Shown: one piece after another, positions 29,353 to 37,757 of the stretch
Layout: each line of letters starts with the position of its first letter
Numbering within the stretch: the first letter of the stretch is position 1
NCBI RefSeq assembly: GCF_002259405.1
Contig: NZ_NPFW01000020.1
Coordinates: 62,001 to 126,000 of the forward strand
Length of the DNA stretch: 64,000 bases
Origin: Rhodococcus sp. 14-2483-1-2
GTDB lineage: Bacteria; Actinomycetota; Actinomycetes; Mycobacteriales; Mycobacteriaceae
Direction of reading: 5' to 3'
Notes under the pieces: model-generated
Told to the model about the DNA's origin: nothing
The model's database searches: none
What the model saw: the letters and a program-made list of their open reading frames with translations, nothing else
Position numbers and translations under genes: made by a program

Positions 29353-30158
29353 GTCAGGTGCTCCAGGAAGTTGGTGACGAGTGCGGCGGCCGCGGCAGGC
29401 TGTTCTTGAATTGCCACGTGTCCTGCATCGGAGATCGAGTGGAACTGCGCTCCGGGTATCGACTCGGCGAGTAGGTGGGATTCGTTCACACCGGTCACCA
29501 CGTCATGCTCACCGACGAGAACCATTGTCGGACAGATGATTTCTGCGAGCCGCGGGCCGTGGTCGGTGGATGCCATGAACTCCGCCGCCGCGGCGAACCC
29601 GCTGTGGCGCAACGCGGACATCGAGGCTCGGACCGTCTCGACGATCTCGGGGTCGGCGCTGGGGGCAAGAAGTCGAGGGGCGCGTTCGGCAGCGATCACT
29701 GCGCTTCCTCGGTCTGCCAGGTCGCGAGAGCGGGCTCTCATGGCTTCGGCTTTTTCGGGGGTTGTGCCACTGCCGCGAGTGCTGTCGGCGAGGACGAGTC
29801 CGGCGATCCGCTCGGGTCGGGCGAGCGCTGTTGCCAGGGCGACCACCCCGCCCCACGAGGTGCCCAGCAACACGAGAGGGTGCTCTGGTGAAATGGCGTC
29901 GGCGACGCGGAGGACGTCGGCGACGGCATCGTGGTCTGCTCCAGGATCAGCGGACTCACCGTAGCCGGCGGCGTCGAGGCACCATGCCTGAACGCCGCGG
30001 TCGGCCAATTCGGACGCCAACGGCACACATGATCGAGCCGACCCGCCGATACCGTGCAGAAGTAGCACAACCGGCTCGAAGACTCGTTCGGGTGGCTGGT
30101 GTTCGACCACGTGTAGACCGCTCACGAACGTAGAACCGGTCATCGAGCCGATGGTCAT
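29349..30158 (-). CDS. alpha/beta hydrolase (meta-cleavage product hydrolase candidate)
   Basis: The 269-residue hydrolase has LLLHGIGGSARS (oxyanion loop), DAAGYGES, nucleophile elbow GTSWGG, Asp in VGEHDVVT and His in SDAGHVAIQEQP. All triad residues are present. It directly follows the extradiol dioxygenase gene (four-base overlap), which suggests C-C hydrolysis of a meta-ring-cleavage product as in BphD/MhpC. That assignment is by context; a plain esterase is possible. Confidence 0.88.
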   Translation of the reverse strand: MTIGSMTGSTFVSGLHVVEHQPPERVFEPVVLLLHGIGGSARSCVPLASELADRGVQAWCLDAAGYGESADPGADHDAVADVLRVADAISPEHPLVLLGTSWGGVVALATALARPERIAGLVLADSTRGSGTTPEKAEAMRARSRDLADRGSAVIAAERAPRLLAPSADPEIVETVRASMSALRHSGFAAAAEFMASTDHGPRLAEIICPTMVLVGEHDVVTGVNESHLLAESIPGAQFHSISDAGHVAIQEQPAAAAALVTNFLEHLT

Positions 30159-31159
30159 GAGATATCCACCAGCTCGGGTATCGGGATGAAGTAGTCGGAG
30201 TGGTTCGGCTCGAACAGTGTTCGTGCACCGAGGTCCGGGATGCCCGCCATCGCGGCTCGAACGGTGGCGGTCGGCGGTCCGGCCGTGCCCCATTGATCCG
30301 ACAGTTCGGGCGTGCGACGCCAGGTCCGGCAGAGCCATGCATCTTCGTCGATCTGTTCGACCTCCGAGGTGTATTCGCAGACCAGGCCGGCGGGGTCGGT
30401 GAAATAGGAGAAGGTGTTGTCGCCGGGGCCGTGGCGGCCGGGACCCCACTGCGGTGAGATGCCGTGAGAGCGCAGGCTTCCGATTCCGCGCATGAAATGG
30501 TCGATGGACGGCATCTCGTAGGCGATATGGTTCAGCGCTGTCCAGGGCGCTTGGTTGAGCGCAATGACATGGTGGTCGGTGTTGCACCGAAGAAACGTCA
30601 TCTGCCGCTCGGACCAGTCGGAGATCCGCATGCCGAGGACCTGGGTGTAGAACGCTGCAGTCCGTTCGATATCGACCGTGTTGAGGACGACGTGGGCAAT
30701 CTTGCGAGGGATTGCCCGGCGGCCGTTCGGATCCTGCGCGGGCACCGCATGTGTGTCGGCGGACAGTTCGACGATGCGACCCTCGGGGTCGACCAGTCGG
30801 AGCCCGTAGCCACCGCCGGCGTGGTCGAGCATGCCGGGTTCACGCAGGACGGGAACGCCGATCCGGTGCAGGGCACGAGCTGCGTCGTCCACCTCCTTGG
30901 GCGAACCGACGGCAAAGCTGATGCGCCCCAATGCGTTCGATTCGCCGCGCTGCAGGTCGAGTACGTGATGGTCGGTTCCGGTGGCGCGCAGCCAGAAGCG
31001 GTCGCCGTCTTCTTCGACGGTGCTCAGCCCCCACACCTCGTGATAGAAGTCGCGTGATGCAACGGGGTTCGGCACGGTCAGGGCAACCGATCGCAGACTG
31101 CGGAGGTTGCAGACGGGTGTATCGGTCAGGACGGGCTGGCGGTGAGTGGGCACGTTCAT
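30155..31159 (-). CDS. type I extradiol dioxygenase (VOC superfamily)
   Basis: The 334-residue protein has two vicinal-oxygen-chelate modules. The C-terminal module carries the 2-His-1-Glu iron triad: His in KIAHVVLNTVD, His in ALNHIAYEM and Glu in GLVCEYTSE. The N-terminal module (RSVALTVPNPVASRDFY) is the structural repeat. It should open a catechol-like ring next to the hydroxyl pair. The ATG at 31159 follows TGAGGAG. It lies eight bases after the reductase gene and is coupled to the hydrolase downstream. Confidence 0.88.
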   Translation of the reverse strand: MNVPTHRQPVLTDTPVCNLRSLRSVALTVPNPVASRDFYHEVWGLSTVEEDGDRFWLRATGTDHHVLDLQRGESNALGRISFAVGSPKEVDDAARALHRIGVPVLREPGMLDHAGGGYGLRLVDPEGRIVELSADTHAVPAQDPNGRRAIPRKIAHVVLNTVDIERTAAFYTQVLGMRISDWSERQMTFLRCNTDHHVIALNQAPWTALNHIAYEMPSIDHFMRGIGSLRSHGISPQWGPGRHGPGDNTFSYFTDPAGLVCEYTSEVEQIDEDAWLCRTWRRTPELSDQWGTAGPPTATVRAAMAGIPDLGARTLFEPNHSDYFIPIPELVDIS

Positions 31160-31167
31160 GAGGCTCC

Positions 31168-32118
31168 TCAGAGGTCTAGTACGAGTTCGGCGGAGCGGCA
31201 ACGTGATACGCACGGGAACATGGTCTTGTTCGCCGCGTGCTCGGCCTCTCCGAGCAGGAAGTCGCGGTGGTCGACATCGCCCTTGACCACGCCGACTTCG
31301 CAAGTACCGCAAATCCCTTCGGTGCACGAGCTCGGTAGGTCCAGCCCGGCGTCGAGCAGGGCGTCGAGCACCGACTGATCCGGGGAGACCGGCACGCGCT
31401 CGCCGGTGCGGTTCAGCACCACGTCGAATGCGGTGTCACCGCCCTCTCGGGCGACGATCTCCGGGGCCGCGAAGCGTTCCGTCCGCAGTGTTGCCTCAGG
31501 GGGCATGGCTGCGGCGACGGCGTCGAGAAGGGGAGCCGGGCCGCAGCAGTAGACAACTGCTCCGGCCGAGAGTTCGCCCAGAAGCGCAGGCAAGTCGGGG
31601 AGACCGCCCTGTTCGTCGTCGGCGTGGATGGTGGCGGCGGGGAATCCGGCGATCTCGTCGGCAAATGCCATGGTCCTGCGAGAGCGTCCTGCGTAGAGCA
31701 TCGTCCACTCGCAGCCGGTCTGCTCGAGCCGGCGCATCATCGCAACGATCGGTGTGACACCCACGCCGCCTGCGACGAGTACGTGCCGCTGCGCGCTCTC
31801 GTCGAGTGCGAATGCGCTACGGGGGCCGTCGACCTCGATCAGCGCACCCACCGACAGCTTGTCGTGGACGTGCAGGCTCCCGCCCCGCGACTTCTCGACG
31901 CGCAGAACCGCGACGGTCCAACGGCTGGTGTCGCTCGGGTCCGAGCACAGCGAGTACTCGCGCGTCAGACCACCGGGCAGGTGTAGAGCCACGTGAGCTC
32001 CCGGTTCCCACGTCGGCAGCGCGCCGCCGTCGGGATCGACCAGCGTGACACTGGTGACGCCGTCGGCTTCGTAGCTCTTGCACTGCACGCGCAGAGTTCT
32101 CGCTGTGTGCTCGGACAT
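31168..32118 (-). CDS. oxygenase reductase, FMN/NAD/2Fe-2S (VanB/phthalate dioxygenase reductase type)
   Basis: The 316-residue electron-transfer protein has three domains: an FMN-binding barrel with REYSLCSDP, an NAD-binding domain with AGGVGVTPIVAMM and YCCGP, and a C-terminal plant-type ferredoxin with CTEGICGTC and a later Cys for the 2Fe-2S cluster. It passes electrons from NADH to the Rieske oxygenase of the same operon. Confidence 0.93.
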   Translation of the reverse strand: MSEHTARTLRVQCKSYEADGVTSVTLVDPDGGALPTWEPGAHVALHLPGGLTREYSLCSDPSDTSRWTVAVLRVEKSRGGSLHVHDKLSVGALIEVDGPRSAFALDESAQRHVLVAGGVGVTPIVAMMRRLEQTGCEWTMLYAGRSRRTMAFADEIAGFPAATIHADDEQGGLPDLPALLGELSAGAVVYCCGPAPLLDAVAAAMPPEATLRTERFAAPEIVAREGGDTAFDVVLNRTGERVPVSPDQSVLDALLDAGLDLPSSCTEGICGTCEVGVVKGDVDHRDFLLGEAEHAANKTMFPCVSRCRSAELVLDL

Positions 32119-32148
32119 CGAAAGTTCCTTCCGTACAGGTTTGTTCGG

Positions 32149-32667
32149 TCAGCGAGTGACGCCGAACATTTCGGAGCTCGGCGGGTAGGTGGGCAGCTGC
32201 GGCTTGGGTGCGCCAATGACGACGCAGAACAGCGCGTCGGTGTCGCCGACGTTGGCGAGGCTGCGCGGTACGCCCGCGGGAACGCGGATCAGATCGCGGT
32301 AGCCGAGGCGGCGGACTGCCTTCTTGGTGCCGTCCTCGACGTCGTGGACAGCGACCTCGAGTTCACCTTCGAGGACGTAGAAGACCTCTTCGACGTCGTG
32401 GTGGGTGTGCTCGGGTCCGACTGCGCCTGCGGGAAGGCGCATGTTGGAGAACGTGAAGTGCTCGGACGGAAGCGAACGGGAGTCGCCCTCGTGGTTACCC
32501 GTTGCGCCCGAACCGATGTAGCGAATCTGCGCGCGCTTGAAGCGATCTCCGCCTTTGGCGGCTTGGAACCCGAGGGTGTCCCAGTCCTCGAACCGGGTTT
32601 CCTTGCTGGCGATGCAGGAATCGATCAGGTTCTCGAGGTCGGATGTGGTCTTCTCCGGAGCGGTCAT
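32149..32667 (-). CDS. cupin domain protein
   Basis: The 172-residue single-cupin protein has the metal motif PEHTHHDVEEVFYVLEGELEV (His, His, Glu) and the second motif near VPAGVPRSLANVG. Such proteins include ring-cleaving dioxygenases, isomerases and non-catalytic sensors. The position between the reductase and RidA genes places it in the pathway. A 3-hydroxyanthranilate-dioxygenase-like role is possible but not shown. Confidence 0.85.
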   Translation of the reverse strand: MTAPEKTTSDLENLIDSCIASKETRFEDWDTLGFQAAKGGDRFKRAQIRYIGSGATGNHEGDSRSLPSEHFTFSNMRLPAGAVGPEHTHHDVEEVFYVLEGELEVAVHDVEDGTKKAVRRLGYRDLIRVPAGVPRSLANVGDTDALFCVVIGAPKPQLPTYPPSSEMFGVTR

Positions 32668-32699
32668 GATGGGGTCCTTTCGAGTGATGGTGGAGGGTT

Positions 32700-33062
32700 T
32701 CAGGGTCGGTATGCGATGGCTTCGATTTCCACGGTTGCGCCGTAGGGGAGAGCGGCGACCTCGACGAACGATCGCGCGGGCCGCGGCTCGGCGAACACGG
32801 TCTTGTAGTGACTGTTCGCCGCGTCGCGGGTCGTCACGTCGGTGACGAAGTAGGTGGTCTTGACGACGTCGGCGAGCGTCATGTCGATCGTCGCGAGGCG
32901 TTCGGTCATCCTGGCGACGGCTGCGTCGAGGGCCGGTTCGATGCCGTGGACCGCGGTGCCCTCGGTGTCGACGGACAGTGCGCCGGAGACGAATCCGAAG
33001 CCGGCCACCTTGTAGGCGGGACTGTAAGGATGGGCCGATGTACTGGTGAATGTGCTTGTCAT
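32700..33062 (-). CDS. RidA/YjgF family enamine/imine deaminase
   Basis: The 120-residue RidA-fold protein has FGFVSGALSVDTEG, DVVKTTYFVTDVTTRDA and PARSFVEVAALPYGATVEIEAIAY. It keeps the arginine of the PARS motif that defines true RidA deaminases and 2-aminomuconate-deaminase-like proteins. Placed between an aldehyde dehydrogenase and a cupin, it may deaminate an enamine from ring cleavage of an amino-aromatic compound. This is inference. Confidence 0.88.
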   Translation of the reverse strand: MTSTFTSTSAHPYSPAYKVAGFGFVSGALSVDTEGTAVHGIEPALDAAVARMTERLATIDMTLADVVKTTYFVTDVTTRDAANSHYKTVFAEPRPARSFVEVAALPYGATVEIEAIAYRP

Positions 33063-33078
33063 GCTGATCCTTTCGTGC

Positions 33079-34593
33079 TTATCGGTTCCGGCCCCATGTC
33101 AAGGGGGTATCGGAAAGATCGAGGTAGATGCTCTTCTGGTTCGAGTACTGCCGTACCGCGTCGCGGCCCTTCTCGGTGCCGAGCCCGCTGTCGCGCAGCC
33201 CGGTGAACGGCGTGGAGATCGAGAATTGCTTATACGTGTTGATCCACACGGTGCCGGCGTCGATGGACTTCGCTGTGCGCAGTGCGCGTCGGTGGTCTTC
33301 GGTCCATATGCCGCAGGCGAGACCGTAGACACTGTCGTTCGCTTGTTCGACGAGGTCGAGGTCGTCGTCGAAGGGGAGCACCACCGCGACCGGCCCGAAG
33401 ATCTCCTCCTGGCAGATCGCGTCGGAGTTCCGCACGTCGGTCAGCACGGTCGGCGGGTAGTAGGCACCCCCTGCCAGTGCGCCCTCGGTCGGAATCGCGC
33501 CGCCGCACAACACCGTCGCACCGTTTTCGACGGCTGCGTCGACCATGTCGGCGACAGAATCTCGATGTCGGAGAGCGATCATCGGTGCGACGTCGGTACT
33601 CGGGTCCGTTCCGGGTCCGAGACGCAGTCGCTTCGCGCGCTCGACGAGTTGGGCGGTGAAGCTCTCGAAGATGTTGCGATGCACAAAGATACGTGAACCG
33701 GCGATGCAGCTCTGTCCGCTCGAAGAGAAGATGCCGTACAGGACGCCCTGCAGTGCGCGTTCTATGTCGGCGTCGTCGTAGACGATGGTGGGCGACTTGC
33801 CACCGAGTTCCAAGGTGATGGGCATCAACTTGTCGGCCGCGAGATGCGCCAGGTGGCGACCGGTGCTGGTTCCGCCGGTGAAGGTCACTTTTGCGACGCC
33901 GGGGTGGCGGACCAGAGTTTCGCCGACGGTGCGGCCGGGGCCGGGGAGGACCGACAGTAGGCCGGCGGGGAGTCCGGCTTCGTCGCACAGCCGGGCCAGC
34001 AACAGCGTCACCCACGGTGCCCACACAGGCGGCTTCGCGACGACGGCGTTGCCCGCGGCCAGTGCAGGAGCGATCTTCTGGGCGTCGGACGCGATGGGGG
34101 AGTTCCACGGTGTGATGGCACCGATCACGCCCATCGGCTCGTGAGTGGACATCGTCATCCATGGGCCGCGGGGTGTCGTCAGGGCACCGTCCATGGTCTC
34201 CACCGCAGCGGCCATGTAGCGAAATGTGTTGGCGGCGCTCATGGCCAGCGCTCGGGTCTCGGTCAGCGTCTTACCGGTATCGAGGGTCTGCAATGCCGCG
34301 ATGCGGCCGGCGTTGTCCTCCACCGCGTTGCCGATTCGATGCAGAACCGCGGCACGCTCGTGCAGCAGCATCGTGGACCAGCCGCTGACCCGCGCCGCGG
34401 CGGAACCACTCCGGACTGCGGTGTCGACGTCTTCGGTCGTCGCGGCGTGGAGGGTGGCGAACACTTCTCCGCTCGAAGGATCGATCGACTCGATCGGATC
34501 TCCCGCGCCCCGGACCCAGCTGCCTCCGACATAGATCTCGTCGGTGAGGTCGGCAGCGAGGGTTGCTGAGACGTGTTGTGCAGCGAGTGTCAT
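33079..34593 (-). CDS. aldehyde dehydrogenase, first structural gene of the catabolic operon
   Basis: The 504-residue NAD(P)-dependent aldehyde dehydrogenase has TPWNSPIASDAQK, FTGGTSTGRHL, ELGGKSPTIV (Glu) and SSGQSCIAGSR (catalytic Cys). It belongs to the betaine-aldehyde/2-hydroxymuconic-semialdehyde dehydrogenase side of the family. Two MarR-type boxes lie just upstream. It would oxidise the semialdehyde from ring cleavage or a side-chain aldehyde. Confidence 0.9.
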   Translation of the reverse strand: MTLAAQHVSATLAADLTDEIYVGGSWVRGAGDPIESIDPSSGEVFATLHAATTEDVDTAVRSGSAAARVSGWSTMLLHERAAVLHRIGNAVEDNAGRIAALQTLDTGKTLTETRALAMSAANTFRYMAAAVETMDGALTTPRGPWMTMSTHEPMGVIGAITPWNSPIASDAQKIAPALAAGNAVVAKPPVWAPWVTLLLARLCDEAGLPAGLLSVLPGPGRTVGETLVRHPGVAKVTFTGGTSTGRHLAHLAADKLMPITLELGGKSPTIVYDDADIERALQGVLYGIFSSSGQSCIAGSRIFVHRNIFESFTAQLVERAKRLRLGPGTDPSTDVAPMIALRHRDSVADMVDAAVENGATVLCGGAIPTEGALAGGAYYPPTVLTDVRNSDAICQEEIFGPVAVVLPFDDDLDLVEQANDSVYGLACGIWTEDHRRALRTAKSIDAGTVWINTYKQFSISTPFTGLRDSGLGTEKGRDAVRQYSNQKSIYLDLSDTPLTWGRNR

Positions 34594-34634
34594 CGAAGAA
34601 GTCCGTTCGGCTGAGGCTGTAGCGAAGCATTTAT

Positions 34635-34671
34635 CTTTGCGCTAAGACAGTTGTAATCCCTTAGCGCTAAG
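34635..34671. promoter_or_regulatory. tandem MarR-type operator boxes
   Basis: Two copies of a 14-bp box lie 25 bp apart: on the minus strand GTCTTAGCGCTAAG (core palindrome CTTAGCGCTAAG at 34660-34671) and GTCTTAGCGCAAAG (core at 34635-34646). They lie 42-78 bases upstream of the aldehyde dehydrogenase start and downstream of the MarR gene. This places them in the operon promoter. Confidence 0.7.
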
Positions 34672-34790
34672 ACGTCAACGCAGGGATCGCCGTTCCGAGC
34701 TGGCTTTACGCAGGATTTACGCGCCGGAAATGGAAGAGATGCAGGTCACAAGTGGTGTGCCCCGCATCACTAACTGCCGAGAAATTTTTT

Positions 34791-35324
34791 CTACGGGGTG
34801 GCTTCCACGCGCGTATCGGAGGGCGAATTCGCGAGTTCGACAGCCCGGGCCGAATGCTCCAGCCGGCCTAGCAAGGCTGCGAGCGTCGCAACATCGTCTT
34901 CGTTCAAATCGCCGAGCATGGTGTTCAGCTTGTGGAAGTGCTCATCCGCAACGGCATCGACGAGAGCACTACCGGCGGGGGTGATCTCGACGTAGACGAC
35001 TCGTGCGTCGACGGCGTCCCGGGTGCGGGTGACGAGACCGGCGTCTTCCAATCGTTTCACCCGTAGTGAGAGCCCGCCCGTGGTGACGAGCGTCTGTTCG
35101 GCGAGTTCGCCTGCGGTCAGGCGGTGATCCGGCAGTGACCGCCGGAGGCATGCCAACACGTCGAAGCCGGAATCGGTGATGCCGTACTTCTCGAATGTCG
35201 CGGCAATAGTCGTCTTGTAGACCAGAAAGCTTCGGTGCAGCCGGCCGAAGACCTTCAGTCCGGATACGTCGAGCTCGGGGCGCGCGACAGCCCAGTGCGA
35301 CACGATGACATCGACTCCATCCAT
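34791..35324 (-). CDS. MarR family transcriptional regulator of the catabolic operon
   Basis: The product is 177 residues. Its winged helix-turn-helix spans about residues 40-110 (DSGFDVLACLRRSLPDHRLT, AGELAEQTLVTTGGLSLRVK, RLEDAGLVTRTRDAVDARV), with DxRxxxVxLT-like beta-wing spacing. Flanking helices for dimerisation are present. ATG at 35324 gives a normal length. It is transcribed in the same direction as the operon, which starts 197 bases downstream after two operator-like boxes. It most likely represses the operon until an aromatic ligand binds. Confidence 0.88.
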   Translation of the reverse strand: MDGVDVIVSHWAVARPELDVSGLKVFGRLHRSFLVYKTTIAATFEKYGITDSGFDVLACLRRSLPDHRLTAGELAEQTLVTTGGLSLRVKRLEDAGLVTRTRDAVDARVVYVEITPAGSALVDAVADEHFHKLNTMLGDLNEDDVATLAALLGRLEHSARAVELANSPSDTRVEATP

Positions 35325-35417
35325 GCGACCCAAGCTACCGGGCACCTGGAGGCCGTCGTGTGTCCCACACGAAGAATGCCTCGGAACGGCGGTCCGAATC
35401 TCGGTACGCTGGCTGCG

Positions 35418-35834
35418 GTGACGGCACGCGCGATTACCGACCAGACGCTCGGTGCCTGGGTGATCAAGTGCAATCCGCACAAGACCGATCTGGCACCGAT
35501 GGTCGACGCTGGACGTGCGCACGAGAACTGGTGCGTCGCCGACAACTATCGAACGCGTCTGATGGCACCTGGGCAACCGGTGCTGTTCTGGGTCAGCAGC
35601 CATCCCCGACGCGGGATCTGGGGTGCGGGTCGGCTGACCGGTACCCCGGTCCCCGGCCCGCAGTGGAAGGTCTCGACAAACATCGCGCTGTTCGATGCGC
35701 CGCTCCTCGCGTCGGACATTCGGTCCACCGAGGAACTGTCGATGCTCGAGGTGTTCCGATCGCCGCAGCAATCGAACCCCTCCTGGGTCGACGCGTCCGC
35801 GTGGGAGATCGTCAGAACCCTGCTCCCGGCCTGA
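35418..35834 (+). CDS. EVE-domain-like protein, leaderless start
   Basis: This 138-residue protein has GAWVIKCNPHKTDL, then NYRTRLMAPGQPVLFWVSSHPRRGIWGAGRLTG. These resemble the strand-loop core of the EVE/PUA-like fold, which binds modified bases in DNA or RNA. The GTG at 35418 follows the -10-like TACGCT by seven bases, the pattern of a leaderless mRNA. An ATG at 35379 would add 13 residues. No domain partner is fused. Function unknown. Confidence 0.65.
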   Translation: MTARAITDQTLGAWVIKCNPHKTDLAPMVDAGRAHENWCVADNYRTRLMAPGQPVLFWVSSHPRRGIWGAGRLTGTPVPGPQWKVSTNIALFDAPLLASDIRSTEELSMLEVFRSPQQSNPSWVDASAWEIVRTLLPA

Positions 35835-35858
35835 CGGCCAGTGGTGCATGATCGAGAG

Positions 35859-36515
35859 GTGACTTCCTTTCCGATTGTCGATCTGACTCCCGACGAGCTG
35901 CTGACCACGACGCGTACCGTCCGCAAGCGTCTGGACCTGACGCGGCCGGTTCCGATGGAACTGATCAAGGAATGCCTGGAGATCGCTCTGCAGGCACCGT
36001 CCGGTTCGAACAAGCAGGGGTGGCAGTGGATCGTCGTCACCGATCCTGATCTTCGTGCCCGCATCGGTGCGATCTACGGCGAACTGTTCACCGCGTATCA
36101 GGCGTCGAAGCATTCCGCTTCGGCGCTGTTCGCCGACGACCCGGAACGTGCCTCGGTGCAGAAGCGCGTCGGCGACAGTGCCGGCTGGCTCGGCGAGCAC
36201 ATGGGCGAGGTTCCGGTGCTGCTGATTCCGTGCATCCAGGCAGGCAAGACGCTTCCGGCAGGAAATCAAGCGGGACTGTGGGGTTCGCTGCTACCTGCAG
36301 TGTGGAACTACGCCCTGGCCGCACGCGCTCGTGGACTCGGAACAGCATGGACCACAATTCATCTCGCGAAGGAAGCCGAGATCTCCGAACTGCTGGGCAT
36401 CCCCGAGGGATTCCATCAGGGTGCGCTGATTCCAACGGCGTATTACACGGGTGAGACGTTCAAGGTAGCTCCGAGGGATCCGATCGAGACGGTATTGCAC
36501 GTCGATCGCTGGTAA
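35859..36515 (+). CDS. nitroreductase family oxidoreductase
   Basis: The product is a 218-residue FMN-dependent oxidoreductase with TTTRTVRKRLDLTRPVP, ALQAPSGSNKQGWQW (FMN phosphate contact) and LLGIPEGFHQGALIPTAYYTG. Such enzymes reduce nitro groups, quinones or enones with NAD(P)H. The GTG at 35859 is preferred (CATGAT six bases upstream, a leaderless arrangement); in-frame GTGs at 35841 and 35844 are alternatives. It follows the EVE-like gene by 24 bases. Confidence 0.88.
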   Translation: MTSFPIVDLTPDELLTTTRTVRKRLDLTRPVPMELIKECLEIALQAPSGSNKQGWQWIVVTDPDLRARIGAIYGELFTAYQASKHSASALFADDPERASVQKRVGDSAGWLGEHMGEVPVLLIPCIQAGKTLPAGNQAGLWGSLLPAVWNYALAARARGLGTAWTTIHLAKEAEISELLGIPEGFHQGALIPTAYYTGETFKVAPRDPIETVLHVDRW

Positions 36516-36550
36516 TCAGCAGACCGATCACCGCCGAGTCTGAGTAGAAG

Positions 36551-37618
36551 CTACCTGGGCAGCCCCATTTTGTACTGCAAGGCGTAGGCCAGCTTGCCCG
36601 GCTTGTCGTCCGAGTACGGGGCCGACAGCTTTCCGAATTCACCCTTGGTGGCTGCCTTGCCGTCGTTCCACGCGTCCAGTGCACCGAGTTCCGCTGCGGT
36701 GCGGCCACTGTCGATCACCGCGTTTTTCGGTGCGGCGACCTGGGCGCGCGACACCGACTCGACGGTGCTCAGGTAGTTCGCGAGGTTGTTGCTGTCCCAG
36801 CCGCTGATGTCGACTGTGCCGGAGTCGCGAACCCATGCACCCCAATAGAATTCCTGGAACGGGATGGTTCCGGGGGTGAAGCCGATGTCGCGGGCGAAGT
36901 ACGTCAGGCTGCGGTACTTGTCGTTCTGGAACTTGGCGAGGCCGACTCCCGACGGCAGTTGTTCCACCGGGACCTCGTTGCCGTCGACGCCGTAGTTCCA
37001 CACCCACTTCTCGGCTTTCATTCGCGCCCAGAAATCGGCAGTGCTCAGGTCACTGAGGTTCGCAACTACCCGCAGGCGGAGGTGCAGATTCGGTCCGCCG
37101 TCGGCCGCTTCGTAGAACGAGGTGAGCGTGTGGTGCCCGTCGGTCAGGTACGGCACACCGCCCGGCCCGATGACGACAGTCTTCATCGGGGCGATGGTGT
37201 CGGGCGTTTCCTGGCCGACGGGGACGGTGCAGGTGAACGACGACGGATTGTCCAGTCGTGCATCGGGTGACGCGGAGGCGGCCTCTTCCTGGCCGTTGGC
37301 CTCGCACCAGTCGTCGAACTTCTTGTTGATCTCGTCTTTGCCGAGGGTGTACCGACCGAGCTTGTAGTACACCTCGTCGTACCCGAGTGACGGTTGTGTC
37401 GCGCGCACCTCACCGATTGGGAGATCCAGAAGCTCACCGGCTTCGGCACATTGGTAACCGAGGCCTGAAGACGATCCGGAGGGGAGCAGGTCCGCGACCT
37501 GACACAACGGCGACGCTGTCCGTGCCGGCGCGGCAGTGGCAACGCCGCCCATCGACGCGGAGACGACAGAGACCAGTGCGAGTGTGCCCAGTAGGGCAGC
37601 TCTACGAAGCGAGGCCAT
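36551..37618 (-). CDS. secreted ParB-like nuclease-domain protein
   Basis: The 355-residue exported protein has a signal peptide (RRAALLGTLALVSVVSASMGGVATAAPA). The mature part contains LPIGEVRATQPSLGYDEVYYKLGRY and then PYLTDGHHTLTSFYEA, the D/E-G-H-H-R/T core of the ParB/Srx-like fold in a family of putative ParB-like nucleases. The later GRTAAELGALDAWNDGKA and AYALQYKMGLPR look like a helical C-terminal part. Export is clear; nuclease activity is inferred only from the fold. It stands alone, convergent with the nitroreductase. Confidence 0.75.
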   Translation of the reverse strand: MASLRRAALLGTLALVSVVSASMGGVATAAPARTASPLCQVADLLPSGSSSGLGYQCAEAGELLDLPIGEVRATQPSLGYDEVYYKLGRYTLGKDEINKKFDDWCEANGQEEAASASPDARLDNPSSFTCTVPVGQETPDTIAPMKTVVIGPGGVPYLTDGHHTLTSFYEAADGGPNLHLRLRVVANLSDLSTADFWARMKAEKWVWNYGVDGNEVPVEQLPSGVGLAKFQNDKYRSLTYFARDIGFTPGTIPFQEFYWGAWVRDSGTVDISGWDSNNLANYLSTVESVSRAQVAAPKNAVIDSGRTAAELGALDAWNDGKAATKGEFGKLSAPYSDDKPGKLAYALQYKMGLPR

Positions 37619-37757
37619 TCGTGCAACTCCTATGAGTTCGAGTCAAGTTCCCCGGAGACTGTCGCACTCCGGTCACCGGCCGATGTCGCGGAACCGAACC
37701 AGAGATGGTCCGGAGATGAACGCACCACGTCGAGTACGCAGCCCTGGGATGGTGGTG

